A stretch of 25,306 bases of DNA from Hamiltosporidium magnivora (GCA_004325065.1 PITI01000075.1:1-25306), one strand, 5' to 3'. Shown: positions 1 through 9,936, counted from the stretch's first letter. The notes: generated by a model not told the origin, from the sequence alone. Program-made: numbers and translations.

Positions 1-4
1 TTTT

Positions 5-2527
5 CTATTCCTCATCATTTTCCATGAAATTTAAAGGTTTGAAATCATATCCATGTCCTTCATAAAATTTAGAATTAAATTCTATCCAATTGAGTCTCAA
101 AGCATGCAAACAACTACTCAATCCTTCTAATCCAATAAGTAGAATAGCAGTAGCCAATAACCAAATAGGAAACGTAAATATTCTAACAATAAAATTATTT
201 GCTCCTAAAGTCATTGTATGTAATACCTGTGTCAGTTGGGAATGTGCCAGACTTACCGCCCACAATCTTAAATACGAAGATGTGTTGGAAATCAAACCAA
301 TGCCGAATTCTATCGTAGAAATTGCTTGATGCATCCAAACATCCACCAAATCTTTGCTTTTCCGATGCGTCAAAATCAGTGGTTTTGCAAAAAACATCCA
401 AGGAAAAGTGACACACAAAATTATAAATATAAATCCTTGCACATAAACCTGTCCAGGATACATCGAACTCTCAACATGAAACGGAGATGTAAACATTCCT
501 ACCAATACACTAATTAAAGAAGGATAATCGTAAGTAACCAACCACTTGTAAATTATAAGAAAAACCAAATATCCAACAAATCCTACAAAACACAAAAATT
601 GTGGCAACCAAACACCAAAAATATCCAAAAAACTTTTTCTGTAATAAAAATTGCAGTAACAAATTCCCATTCCCAACAACATATGACAAAATCCAAATAT
701 TAAACTCATTTTCATTTTTAAAGAATTCACAAACATCAAACCAGTTGTACTATGATGCCAGGCAGGATCAATACCAAACGGATAAATATAATCTACTGTA
801 TACTGACTAGGAAATAAAGGAATACTTAAAGAAAGAAAATCAGAATATAAAAAACCAAAAAAAATTGAACTTAGAGCAGCACAGAGTACAAGATATCTTC
901 CATCTACTAAAATCTGAGTAGCCTCATGAAAATTATCCAATTTAGATTTATAACGAATAAAAAATAAAGAAATAAATAATAAGATAAGTCCATGACCAAC
1001 ATCACCGAACATAATTCCAAACATGACTGGAAAAGTAAAAATATTAAAAATTGCTGGATTGATTTCTTTATAAGAAGGAATTCCATAAACATTGGTTATT
1101 GTTTGAAATGCATGTGTAAATTCATTGGTTTCTATAAAAGTGGGTGGTTGAGTTGGTTCTGTAGATAAAGGTGTGTTAGGGTCAGTAATTATATCTATGT
1201 TGTGTGTTGGAAGGGAAGAGAATTTTGGTTTTTCGTTGTTTTTTTGGTTTTCTTTGTTTTCGTTGTTTTTTTGGTTTCGATTTTTTTGTTGGTTTTCTTT
1301 GTTTTGTTGGTTTCGATTTTTTTGTTGGTTTTCTTTGTTTTTTATTTTTTCCTTGTTTCCACTTTCCTTGATTCCACTTTCTTTGTTTCCACTTTCTTTA
1401 TCTCCACTTTCTTTATCTCCACTTTCTTTATCTCCACTTTCTTTATCTCCACTTTCTTCAAATCTTGGATTTTCTTCGAATCTTGAATAATTTTCAATTT
1501 CTTTGTTTTCTAATCCTAAATTTTTTTCTAATTTTGGATTGGTGAGTGGAGAAGGTGATTTATTTCCCTGGAGACTTGTAATTACACCTTTAATTTCATA
1601 AGCAGTGTATCCGTGTATTTCTGAAATAAAAGTCATAATTTTTGCAAGTCTTTCTACATTTCTCTTTAAAATCCAACCTTCTCCTACCAAATGATCTCTT
1701 TGTTGGCTGAGAGTGAGTTGGTTCATAATTTCATAAATTTTAATTTCTTTTTTAAGAAAATATTTCCAAAGTGGGATTTGCTGTGAAATACACAAAGATT
1801 CGCTTTTTAAAGTCATTACATTATTTTGATAAACAGCTTTTATTTGTCCAATGAGTGATGCCATATTTAAAAAATTTTGTGATGCGTATCTTTTTTCATT
1901 TAAATTTATTATTCTGGCAGACAAAGAAGTACAGATTTGAGTTGTTTTGGATTTTGCTTTGAAATGTGTAAAAACTAAAAAAATTACTTTTTTTGGAAGT
2001 TCTTCACTTTCAAAATCAAAAGTGTGAATTACTAAGTTTCTACGAAGAGAATGCCAAAGAATTTTTTCTAATAAAAAAGATTTTTCTTTGTTTATTATAC
2101 CGGCAACGAAATGTTCTTTGTTGTTGGCATCGATGAGTGGTTCTACTGTTTGTAGAATGGCCATGTCTTCTTGTAAACGAGACAAATTTGAAAAAGTATC
2201 GTTTTGTAGGTCTCTAAGCTGTGCGTATCGTATGTAGTGTTTGTTTATTTGTGCTTCTACTTCTCCCAAATCCAAAGAACGACATCTAGCTGCTGTCTTG
2301 GCCAAAGGTGTCAATTTTACTGTTTCGTTGTTCAAATAAGAAACCCGTGAAAGTAATTTTTCTAAATAACGAATTTCTCGGGTAAAAGGAAGTCTTTCTG
2401 TTTTTAAAGATGAATTTTGGTCAATAAAATGGACCATTTCGTGGTTTCCCAATTCTGTAATTGCTTGTTTTGCTGTATCTTTAGAAAAATACAACGTTAC
2501 ATGTTCCATATCTTCACTTCTTAACAT
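5..2527 (-). CDS. VPH1: V-type proton ATPase subunit a (Vo sector, 840 aa)
   Basis: This is the membrane subunit a of the vacuolar proton pump, which forms the proton half-channels beside the c-ring and the stator arm on acidic compartments. The start opens with MLRSEDMEHVTLYF, like the family's FRSEEM/ALVQ opening. The membrane part begins near residue 461 with PPTF, then MFGDVGHG (about 506-513). The essential channel arginine is kept in RLWAVSLAHSQL (about R754), and the second one in ALRLNWIEF (about R811), matching yeast R735 and R799. An open frame continues 24 codons upstream to 2599, but those residues are non-homologous, and a TACCCC element lies 9 bases before the ATG at 2527, so that start was chosen. 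The odd part is a K/E/S/N/Q-rich insertion of about 115 residues (about 344-460) just before the first membrane segment. The family assignment is firm; which organelle it serves is not visible. Confidence 0.96.
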   Translation of the reverse strand: MLRSEDMEHVTLYFSKDTAKQAITELGNHEMVHFIDQNSSLKTERLPFTREIRYLEKLLSRVSYLNNETVKLTPLAKTAARCRSLDLGEVEAQINKHYIRYAQLRDLQNDTFSNLSRLQEDMAILQTVEPLIDANNKEHFVAGIINKEKSFLLEKILWHSLRRNLVIHTFDFESEELPKKVIFLVFTHFKAKSKTTQICTSLSARIINLNEKRYASQNFLNMASLIGQIKAVYQNNVMTLKSESLCISQQIPLWKYFLKKEIKIYEIMNQLTLSQQRDHLVGEGWILKRNVERLAKIMTFISEIHGYTAYEIKGVITSLQGNKSPSPLTNPKLEKNLGLENKEIENYSRFEENPRFEESGDKESGDKESGDKESGDKESGNKESGIKESGNKEKIKNKENQQKNRNQQNKENQQKNRNQKNNENKENQKNNEKPKFSSLPTHNIDIITDPNTPLSTEPTQPPTFIETNEFTHAFQTITNVYGIPSYKEINPAIFNIFTFPVMFGIMFGDVGHGLILLFISLFFIRYKSKLDNFHEATQILVDGRYLVLCAALSSIFFGFLYSDFLSLSIPLFPSQYTVDYIYPFGIDPAWHHSTTGLMFVNSLKMKMSLIFGFCHMLLGMGICYCNFYYRKSFLDIFGVWLPQFLCFVGFVGYLVFLIIYKWLVTYDYPSLISVLVGMFTSPFHVESSMYPGQVYVQGFIFIILCVTFPWMFFAKPLILTHRKSKDLVDVWMHQAISTIEFGIGLISNTSSYLRLWAVSLAHSQLTQVLHTMTLGANNFIVRIFTFPIWLLATAILLIGLEGLSSCLHALRLNWIEFNSKFYEGHGYDFKPLNFMENDEE
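1226..1351 (-). repeat. Asn/Gln/Lys-rich low-complexity segment of V-ATPase a
   Basis: Directly after the KESGD array the protein has about 42 residues made almost only of N, Q, K and E, with NRNQ, NKENQQK and ENQKNN imperfectly repeated. At DNA level this is a series of ttggttt/tttgtt units. It is probably a disordered linker produced by repeat slippage. Confidence 0.85.
1352..1459 (-). repeat. 15-bp coding minisatellite (KESGD repeat) inside V-ATPase a
   Basis: About seven tandem 15-base units encode ESGDK, drifting to ESGNK and ESGIK at the far end. The four central units are nearly identical, which suggests recent expansion. The array keeps the reading frame and lies in the linker between the soluble N-terminal domain and the membrane domain. 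Confidence 0.93.
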
Positions 2528-2536
2528 GCTTGTTTC

Positions 2537-2542
2537 GGGGTA
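2537..2542 (-). promoter_or_regulatory. TACCCC element upstream of V-ATPase a
   Basis: On the coding strand TACCCC lies 9 bases before the ATG at 2527. The same TACCC core precedes the genes at 9937 and 16806. CCC-type elements just before start codons are a known microsporidian feature. It supports the internal ATG over the one at 2599, because the element would otherwise lie inside the coding sequence. Confidence 0.7.
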
Positions 2543-2651
2543 AATTTTTTTTATCAACAAAATTGAAACGCGTATTAAAAAAAAGAAAAAAAGTTTCAAA
2601 TTTTTAATCAGTTTTACGTTTGTTTTTAGTTATTTAGATATTAAAATATTT

Positions 2652-2752
2652 AGATATTTAGTTATTTAATTATTTAATTATTTAATTATTTAGATATTTA
2701 GTTATTTAATTATTTAATTATTTAATTATTTAGATATTTAGATATTTAATTA
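2652..2752. repeat. AT-only minisatellite, about 40-bp unit
   Basis: A higher-order unit of about 40 bases, built of atttaatt and atttagat blocks, occurs about two and a half times. It contains practically no G or C apart from single G bases in the tag steps. It lies 5' of the V-ATPase a gene. Confidence 0.75.
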
Positions 2753-3210
2753 TTTTAAATTTTTTTTAAAATTGTTTATTTTCCCTTATTTAGTTATTTT
2801 GAATTTTTTTAAAATACAAATTTTGCAGAATTTGAAATTTTTTAATGTTTTTATTTGCTGTTTGACTCGTTCTATGGTTAAATTTTTTTGTTTGTTGGAA
2901 AATTATAATTTTTAAAAAGTTAAAAAAGCAAATTATCTGTTTAATTTGCGATAAAATATTTTTAGTAAATTTTTTAATTAAATTCATTTTTTCTTTACAG
3001 AAATGTATTTTTAAAAATATTAATTGTTAAGTATTTATATTTAGACAAGATTTTATATTAATTTGTTTTTGGAATGTGTTTAAATAAATAGAAAGTTTAT
3101 GTGAGAATTTACTTTGTTTTATAGTCTTATGTTGTGTTATTCTTATTTAATACGTCATTGGATTTAAAAGAGAAAATTTTTACACTTCGTATATATTGAA
3201 GGAACACGTA
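2753..3210. other. Spacer without a supported gene
   Basis: Very AT-rich sequence. A 65-codon minus-strand frame (2790-2987) consists of K/N/I/F and has no upstream CCC element or recognisable domain. I see no RNA gene here. Confidence 0.6.
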
Positions 3211-3315
3211 GATAAAACTATATGGTAAGATAATAGAAGGATTGGAAATAAAAAGAGGGATAAAATGATAAAACTATGTGGTAAGATAATAGAAGGATTG
3301 GAAATAAAAAGAAAG
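3211..3315. repeat. 56-bp tandem duplication
   Basis: Two adjacent copies start at 3211 and 3267 with gataaaacta and share a core of about 44 bases (…tggtaagataatagaagg…) with one clear difference (a/g at the eleventh to twelfth base). A 72-codon minus-strand frame over it is a by-product of the repeat. Confidence 0.85.
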
Positions 3316-4069
3316 AATAGAATCGATAAAAGAATAGAATGATAAAAATAAATTTGGAAAAGAAAATTCTAAATGAATAAAGAAAAACGATAAGATTTTG
3401 ACAAAGATAAGATACAGATGAAAGGAATTTACTCAAACTTAAAATATAAATCTATAATTTAAGAAAAATAACTTAGAAATATTTATTTGATAATTAGTGA
3501 GATAAATAAATAAAAAATTAATAATTTTACAATGAAAGGTAATTATTTTATTCACTGATACAATCATTATTGGTAGGAAGTTTCTTCAATTGAATTATAG
3601 GAATAGGTTTAAGAATAACTAAGAATGGAATAAGAAGTATTAAATTTATGGTTTTTTATCGATAAAATATTATTTTCTTCAAAAATTAGGATCAAAAATG
3701 TGTTATATTATTTTTATGGAATAAAAAATATTACAGTGTTAAAAAAAAGGCAAAAATTAGAAAAAAAAATATGCTACAATACATAATTAGAATACTAATT
3801 CGCATTATAGAAATTATAGGTATATTACATTTGGTATTTCAATGGTTTTTATGATTAAAAATTCATTTTTGGTTTGAATATTATTTTGTATTCTGAAACG
3901 AGGCATTTAATTTGCTATTTTTTTTAAACTTTTTATGGTTTTTTAATGATGGTTTAATTAAAAAGATTTAGAAATTTTTTTTATTGATTTTATACTATGT
4001 TTAAACTATTATTACTATAATATAAGTATTTGATTTTAAATCAATATGTTTGTAGATCCAAATCAAGGA
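3316..4069. other. Spacer without a supported gene
   Basis: AT-rich sequence with no long frame on either strand. It lies downstream, in LINE orientation, of the LINE remnant that follows. It may hold the 3' untranslated part of that element, but nothing marks its end. Confidence 0.5.
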
Positions 4070-5200
4070 CAGGGGTTGAATTATTCTTTTAAGTACTTTC
4101 GATTGGGTTTATGTCTTTACATTCATGAAGATTCGAAGTCTTCTAAGATAGATCTTATTTTATTTTGTAACAAAATCATCTCATATTTTAACGTGTGAAA
4201 TTATTTCCATATTAAATTTACAAATAAGACCTGCTTCAATGATCAATACGTACTATTTTCTTAGTTTTCCATTTCAATAATTTCTAGCTAATCCCGTGGA
4301 GTAATTAAACCTTCACTAGGATAAACATTTTCATTTTTTATCTAAGAGAAATATATTTGGTCTATTTTTGCGTATCTAAACCTCGTTTTTATCCTGATGG
4401 CTACTTATATTTCCGCATACTAATTTAAAAAAAAATTGAACTGAGTGACTCCTAATTCGTATGAAAAAAGTGGCTTATATATTAAACGGGATGATGATTT
4501 GGAACCCCAATCATTTCATTGTGGTGTCTAGTATAGTCATGTCCAAGCATTTTTTCAGATTTGTTGCTAAATGCCCTACCAATCTTTAGGAGTTTTAACA
4601 ATATAAGCACTTTCCTTTTCTACAGCAAAATACATTTCTACCTTGGATGTAACAGAATATTGCTAAGTCACGTAACTTTATGTTCTGTTAAAAAAACTGT
4701 TTCGAGGAATAACCAAACCTTATTTACTTCTTATTTCTAACTTATAATAAATTTTTATGTAATTTCTTCTTTTTTCAAATTTGTTCAAAAAATTTGCTAG
4801 TTGAGGCTTTATAAAATTTTTCGCGTAATTTCTTTCTAACCTATATTTTAATAAATAAAATTTTTATTAGTAGAAGGTATGTTATATATCATTTTCTACA
4901 ACTGAATTGCTGCTCTTTTCTCTGATATTTCTTTATTTATTCAGGAATAGTCAAAAGTTAGAAAACTTATGTTGATCTCTAAATAAAGCACTATGAAAAC
5001 CTTTTCCAAGTTCGTATTTTTGTTACTTGTATCTAATTTAGTTATACTTTAGGGGTAAAACCAACTATAATTATGAGTACGAAAAAACACATTGCAACAA
5101 AAAAATTACATGAATTACACATTTTGAATTTAGAATATAATTATAATTCATCTCAATCTCGATACCTTAATATTTAAATAGTTTTCGATTTACATGTTGG
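4070..5200 (-). pseudogene. Decayed R2/R4-like LINE ORF (end of RT, CCHC knuckle, REL endonuclease), copy 1
   Basis: Read on the minus strand in changing frames, this stretch keeps the landmarks of the C-terminal half of a LINE protein, in the right order. They are FKY-GI near 5190-5150 (RT/thumb), ELGKGFHSALFRDQHKF at about 5013-4963, AIFCYIQGRNVF then C-x2-C near 4660-4590, GHLAT near 4573, KMLGHDYTRHHNEM at about 4550-4512, EI-VAIRIKT near 4420-4390, and AGLICKFNMEIISHVK at about 4234-4185. The last is a tail MNVKT-TQSKVLKRII near 4110-4075. Stops and frameshifts are scattered through it, so it is dead. The order CCHC knuckle then REL endonuclease is typical of R2/R4-type elements, but the endonuclease PD motif is gone (KIDQIYF where RPDIFI is expected). 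The match rests on my recall of the family's motifs, not on a search. Confidence 0.8.
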
Positions 5201-5821
5201 TGCTCAGATTTAAATACAAATCGATCTATATCAAGTGTTACGATTGTCTTTTACCTTTACATTTATTGATTTGTTTTTTTAAAGAACGGGCTTTTTAATT
5301 CCGAATTCCACTATCATCATAATCAATGTTTTTGTATCAAAGAATATTATATTATAGTCTGGCAACTATCTTATTTTATTTTGATTTGTTTACTATTTTT
5401 AGAAAAGAATTCAGACTCAAATATTTTTTTCATTTTGAACGAGATTTTTAAACGTACTTACCTGAATATAATTCTATGTGTAAATAGGCGTTTTCAGCGG
5501 TAAATTATATGAATATTACTTGATGATAGATGTTTTAAAATGGTTACACTTTGAGAATTTTTTAAACTTTTTTTTAATGTGATTTATTTTGAAGTTGTTT
5601 TTTCATAAAATAAACTAGAGTTTGCAAAGATTTCTTCCAAAGTTTTTTTTAAAGTAAAAAAAAAGTATTACATATTGTCAAAAATATATTTTAGGAAAAT
5701 ATTTGTTAACTTTTACTCTTTAATAATAAATTTTTAATCCACTAGTTAAGTTTTTAGAATTTAAAGATAAAAATTGTGAAAAGTTTTTAACAGTAATTCG
5801 TTTATTATACAGAGATCATTT
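5201..5821. other. Spacer, possibly older RT sequence of the LINE remnant
   Basis: The minus strand upstream of 5200 has LINE-compatible scraps but no motif I would defend; no FADD/IDD-type RT active site was found. The last part before 5821 is the AT-rich 3' flank of the pyruvate dehydrogenase gene. Confidence 0.4.
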
Positions 5822-6949
5822 TTATTTACTTAATATGTTTTCATAGAGCATCTCAGGATTTGGCTTACACATGTTTTCTGCATTTTTTATTTCATTAAAA
5901 ACGATATTTTTAAGCTGTTCTTCAATTTTTAGTATATATTCTTCAGGCTTAAATTCCATGATGTTTTTTCGTAACAGAATCAAAGGGTCTTTAGCTTTTT
6001 CTTCTTCTACCTCATTTATATTTCGTAATTCATTCTTATCACGAAGTGAATGACCGCATAATCGATAACAGTCGATTTCTACAATTATTGGGCCTGATTT
6101 CAAGGCGTAATCTCGTGCAAATTTTAAAACTTCAATTATTTCAAAAGTATTTGAATGATCTATTCTTATTCCAGGGATATAATTGCTTCTTTTGTAAAAA
6201 TTATTATCTGCAGACGCCTTATCTACAGCAGTCCACATTCCATATTTGTTGTTCTCACATATAAAAACAACCGGTAATTTCCAAAGATGTGCCATATTGA
6301 AGCTTTCATAGATTTGGCCTTGATTTGAGGCGCCATCGCCATAGAAACAGAATGTAACATTTTTTAAGGGAAAATTGTTGTATATTGATTGATTGGCATT
6401 TGATTTAGAATGTTCATGTGCAGCTTTTTCATTTGATTCAGAAGGAAAAGATGTGTTAGCTATTTCCTTGTACTTTTGGCTAAATGCCAATCCCAGACCT
6501 AAAGGAATTTGTGCTCCTACAATACCATGACCACCAAAGAAATTTTTGTTGTATAAATGCATCGATCCACCCATTCCCTTGCTATTTCCACCTGCTTTTC
6601 CAAGCATTTCACCAACTATTTCACTTATTGTCGACCCGGTAATATAAGCAAGACCATGACATCTATAAGAACTAATAGAATAGTCATCTGTATGCATAAC
6701 CTTTTTTAGGGCAGCATATATGTTTTCCTGTCCGATCACTAAATGACAAAATCCTCTAATCTGTTTATTATTAAAGAATTTTTCACATTCGAGTTCAAAT
6801 AATCTTATAGTATATGCAATACCATAAATATCTATAACTTCATCTTTACTGTATTCCAATGAAAAATTTAAATCTTTACTGTCAAGCATGTGAAAAGAGA
6901 ATTTTGAAGCATCAATATTTATTTTTATAAGACTGTTTTCAGCTTTCAT
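5822..6949 (-). CDS. PDA1: Pyruvate dehydrogenase E1 component, alpha subunit (375 aa)
   Basis: This is the thiamine diphosphate-dependent E1-alpha chain, which with E1-beta decarboxylates pyruvate. The family core is complete: IRGFCHLVIGQE (about 64-75), SSYRCHGLAY (93-102), KGMGGSMHLYNKNFFGGHGIVGAQIPLG (124-151, in two halves), and the ThDP/Mg motif from GDGASNQ (204-210) to ENN (232-234). The phosphorylation-loop histidine and serine are kept (CGHS, 298-301). The N-terminus is short and acidic rather than an arginine-rich presequence. An insertion of about 32 residues (about 162-193, S/N/E/H-rich) separates KY from the strand before GDG. The loop after GHS lacks the DPG and second-site serine of animal enzymes, and the third site reads MWTAV where animals have MGTSV. 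No E1-beta, E2 or E3 gene is in the window. Microsporidia are known to keep E1 without the rest of the complex, so its present reaction partner is uncertain. Confidence 0.96.
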   Translation of the reverse strand: MKAENSLIKINIDASKFSFHMLDSKDLNFSLEYSKDEVIDIYGIAYTIRLFELECEKFFNNKQIRGFCHLVIGQENIYAALKKVMHTDDYSISSYRCHGLAYITGSTISEIVGEMLGKAGGNSKGMGGSMHLYNKNFFGGHGIVGAQIPLGLGLAFSQKYKEIANTSFPSESNEKAAHEHSKSNANQSIYNNFPLKNVTFCFYGDGASNQGQIYESFNMAHLWKLPVVFICENNKYGMWTAVDKASADNNFYKRSNYIPGIRIDHSNTFEIIEVLKFARDYALKSGPIIVEIDCYRLCGHSLRDKNELRNINEVEEEKAKDPLILLRKNIMEFKPEEYILKIEEQLKNIVFNEIKNAENMCKPNPEMLYENILSK

Positions 6950-8390
6950 AGATTTTCTTTTATTTCCTTGCTTATATATTTGGAAATAAATTAAAATTTA
7001 ATTTGGAACCTTGGAACACAAATAAGTTTTGTATAAATTTTTAATTAATAATAAAATTTGTTTCACGTTCGGATAAATATTTGAAAAACTTATTTGAAAC
7101 TTTCATTTATTTAGAAATTTACATTGAATAGAAATTTAAAGTTTTTTTGCTTTGTATTTTTTTAAAACAAAGTTATAAATAAGTTTCTTTCTAATTTAAA
7201 CTAATTGTTTGATTTATGATAAAGTTTCTTCTTCATTCTTTAGATTTTTGGTTTAAAGTTTGATTTTACATTAATTTAAGCTTATAATTAGGTTTTTTTC
7301 AATATTTATGAATACATTAGTAATTAGTAAGTATTTTGTGAGGTAGATTCAGGTGTTTATGTAGTTAAGTTTCATCAAATATTCTTCATATTTACTCGCT
7401 CTAATTATAGTTATTTCTGTTTTTCTTTATTTTTATAAGATCTAGCTTCTAACGAAGGTGGCTTTATAGCATGAAAATGGTTTTAAAAGAATGTACCAAA
7501 CCTCATAATAAAACTGTTACATTCATCTTGAATAAATTATATTCTAATTAATGCTTTATAAATCATAAACTCTCTAATATCCTATGATTTAATTTAAATA
7601 CACAAAAATAGACTCATAATTTAATTACAAACGAAACTGTCGTGTATTTATTATATTTATAAATATACTAAAATTCCCAGTTTTTTCATTATTTAAACCA
7701 AAATTTTTAAATATTCCGAATCAGGTATTCAAATATATATTTTAACATAAAATACTACTTTGGTCTTAAACCGTTTTTTTCTTAAATCAAAAAAAAATTA
7801 CTTATTTATTGAACAAATTTTGAATCAAGCACACTCAAGGAGAATGTTTTAGATATTTAAATACAAATAGTTTATCTTTAAAACCTAAATATGTCGAACA
7901 ACTACTTAAATCTAATATTAATTCTATATTTTTGGTTTTGCAATAACTCATAATTCAGGTTTTTTTTATTTCCATGACTCGAGGCGAATCCTTATATGAA
8001 TATTTCCTGTATACGCATAATTATATTTAATTTCACATAGAATGCCAATTTATTCGAACATAAATAAGCATTTTTATTGCAATTTTTCTATTATAAAATT
8101 ATTCTTTTTTAATGCTCTTCTAAAGATTTCTTAATTTAATTGCTTTTTATACGTTTTGAAGAATAGAATTTTTATATTTCCAGGAGAGTAGAATGAATAA
8201 ATTAAAAAATATTATCAAAACAAAATATTTCTAACCGGGTTTTAATTATTTATGGATTTTAAGGTTTTATTTTTATACATTAATAATACGTGTGTTTCAT
8301 GGCTTTACACGCACATAAAAATTGTGTATGTCAAGACAAAATCATGGTTCTTATTTAAAAAAAAATTACTTTTATTTTTCTTTAATTTTA
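6950..8390. other. 1.4-kb spacer upstream of PDH E1-alpha
   Basis: No frame longer than about 60 codons and no RNA gene were recognised before the one opening at 8252. The part 7440-8060 is less extreme in composition than its surroundings and may be old, decayed coding or transposon sequence. I could not assign it in any frame. No CCC element was found near the PDH start. Confidence 0.5.
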
Positions 8391-8520
8391 TCCCATGTTT
8401 TTTAAAAATGTGGAAAATATACTGTTTTCATGACATTAACTCAGTTCTATGTTTAACATAATTGTTGTAATCTTGACATTCCATCGGTGTTCTTTATAAT
8501 ACATACGTCTCAAAGCCTTT
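8391..8520. repeat. Dispersed repeat, copy A
   Basis: This segment pairs with 25176-25306. Shared blocks include tttttaaaaatgtgg, gttttcatgacattaac, cagttcta, gtttaacata, acattccatc and caaagcct, in the same order and spacing apart from a few one- to four-base gaps. The copies are clearly diverged. On the minus strand copy B is open for 21 codons to a TAA, whereas copy A has a stop in the third codon and compensating frameshifts, so copy A looks like the decayed one. The family is not recognised. Confidence 0.8.
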
Positions 8521-8900
8521 CATCTACCAGGTGTGTAGAACCAGTTCGATAAACGAGTAAGTTTTCGTGGGTTAGCCAATCTGCGTTGCGTGGAGTATTC
8601 TTAAGTCTTAATTCGCCAAGGCTTCTCAAAGACTCGCAGAACTCTTACTTACTCCACACTTTCTAAACCTAATAAACTTTTAGCTAAGATATATCTCAAC
8701 GACTTACATGTGCTCTACCTAGACAATGAATTGTCATATTGTCAGTTCGAATCTCTTATGCACCTTTTCTGGTTGAATGACTTATTTTTGTATCCCCAGG
8801 CGCCAAGCCTTCTAACCTGGTTGAACAAGGCTGGGTTTTTATGCTTTTACACTACAATTACCTACGTATTCACACTTTGTTTCCAATCTAGTTGCATAAA
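8521..8900. other. GC-richer island adjoining the dispersed repeat
   Basis: This stretch has clearly more G and C than the flanks (gcgttgcgtgg, aggcgccaagcc, acctggttgaac). An 88-codon plus-strand frame (8710-8976) opens here but matches no family I know. The minus strand also has interrupted readable pieces, for example NPRKLTRLSNWFYTPG near 8570-8525. It is probably the body of a decayed mobile element or an imported gene fragment whose end is the dispersed repeat. A tRNA-like GTTCGAATC at about 8744 has no matching stem. Confidence 0.5.
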
Positions 8901-8976
8901 AAACTACAAACTAACTTTTAAGAAATATTTTCGCTATTTTATTGACCATCTTTTCTTTATACAAATATTCTCATGA

Positions 8977-9918
8977 ATTAAAGAAAATATATTCTGGAAT
9001 TTATCTACCCATAAATTCAAACATTCGTTCACACCAATTTCACATTTTCATTACAAAGCTGATAATAATTAATGTGGTTATCTTCTCTGGTTTATAAATT
9101 ATATATAAAACTTATAAGTTTTATTTTTTTTAAAATATATTCTTCAATCAAAATTTTATTTTTTTAATTTTCCTTAAGAAGTGTTATTAAATGTTTTGTA
9201 ATATAAATAAGAATAAATTTATCAATCAATTCTTAAATATGTCTTCCTTTAGCTTTAATTACTTTTAGAATCTTCCATACATTTATATTGCGATTATTTT
9301 TATTATTTTCCTTAACTTTTCGTATATTTTGTTTAAAATACCTTCAAATATTTTTAAATTTTTTCAAAATAGCTCTTTAATTTACTTTTCATTTTATGCT
9401 AAATTTTGTTTCAAACTTTTTTAATTAAAAAAATAACTTATTTTATATGAAAATTACTAATTAAAAATAATTTAAAGATAAACACAAAGTATCCAAAAAT
9501 TAAATTTAACCTTTACATATGTTTTAAGAATATTTATAACTCATGTTATGTATCATGTCACTTTTTCTTATCATTTTTATCTCAAGAAACTTTATCTCAA
9601 ATCTTATCAAAATGTTTTAAAATCAAAAAATCCAATAAAAGAATTTTAATATTTTTTCACAATTCATTCTCTAAAATATTCATATTTAAACTATTTTTCT
9701 ACAATAAAAATTGCAGTTGAAACTTTTTTGTTATAAAATTTGTTAAAAAAATAAATTTTATTATTAAAATATCCAATAATATTTTTACAAATTAAGTTTA
9801 CAAAATAAATTGCGATAACAATTTTATCTAAAACACTAAATTTATATTTTTAAAAATCAAATACTTTTTTGATTTGCTTTGCAAGTTTTAATGTTCTGAG
9901 CAAATATTTAATAAATGG
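8977..9918. other. AT-rich spacer upstream of the cyclin gene
   Basis: About 0.9 kb of A/T-dominated sequence without frames, tRNA-like folds or repeats that stand out. Confidence 0.6.
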
Positions 9919-9923
9919 TACCC
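9919..9923 (+). promoter_or_regulatory. TACCC element upstream of the cyclin H-like gene
   Basis: TACCC is followed by ACCTGTTAGAAAA and the ATG at 9937, leaving 13 bases between element and start. It matches the elements at 2537-2542 (-) and 16794-16799 (+). Confidence 0.65.
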
Positions 9924-9936
9924 ACCTGTTAGAAAA

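Noticed and set aside
1173..1490. Plus-strand frames of 94 and 105 codons over the V-ATPase insertion
   Set aside because: They are antisense shadows of the KESGD/NQK repeat, made of F, S and L only.
2790..2987. 65-codon minus-strand frame
   Set aside because: K/N/I/F-only composition in AT-rich spacer, no homology, no start element.
2988..2999. ttttttctttacag, resembling a 3' splice site
   Set aside because: No coding sequence follows and no 5' splice site or branch point was found; chance in T-rich DNA.
3218..3436. 72-codon hydrophobic minus-strand frame
   Set aside because: It is generated by the 56-bp duplication and has low complexity.
7440..8060. Possible decayed coding sequence upstream of PDH
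   Set aside because: No LINE motif or other family could be read in any frame; left as spacer.
8252..8461. 69-codon plus-strand frame
   Set aside because: It overlaps the dispersed repeat, whose twin does not keep this frame, and has F/L/K-rich random composition.
8740..8760. GTTCGAATC, similar to a tRNA T loop
   Set aside because: The flanking bases do not pair into a T stem and no acceptor or anticodon stem was found.
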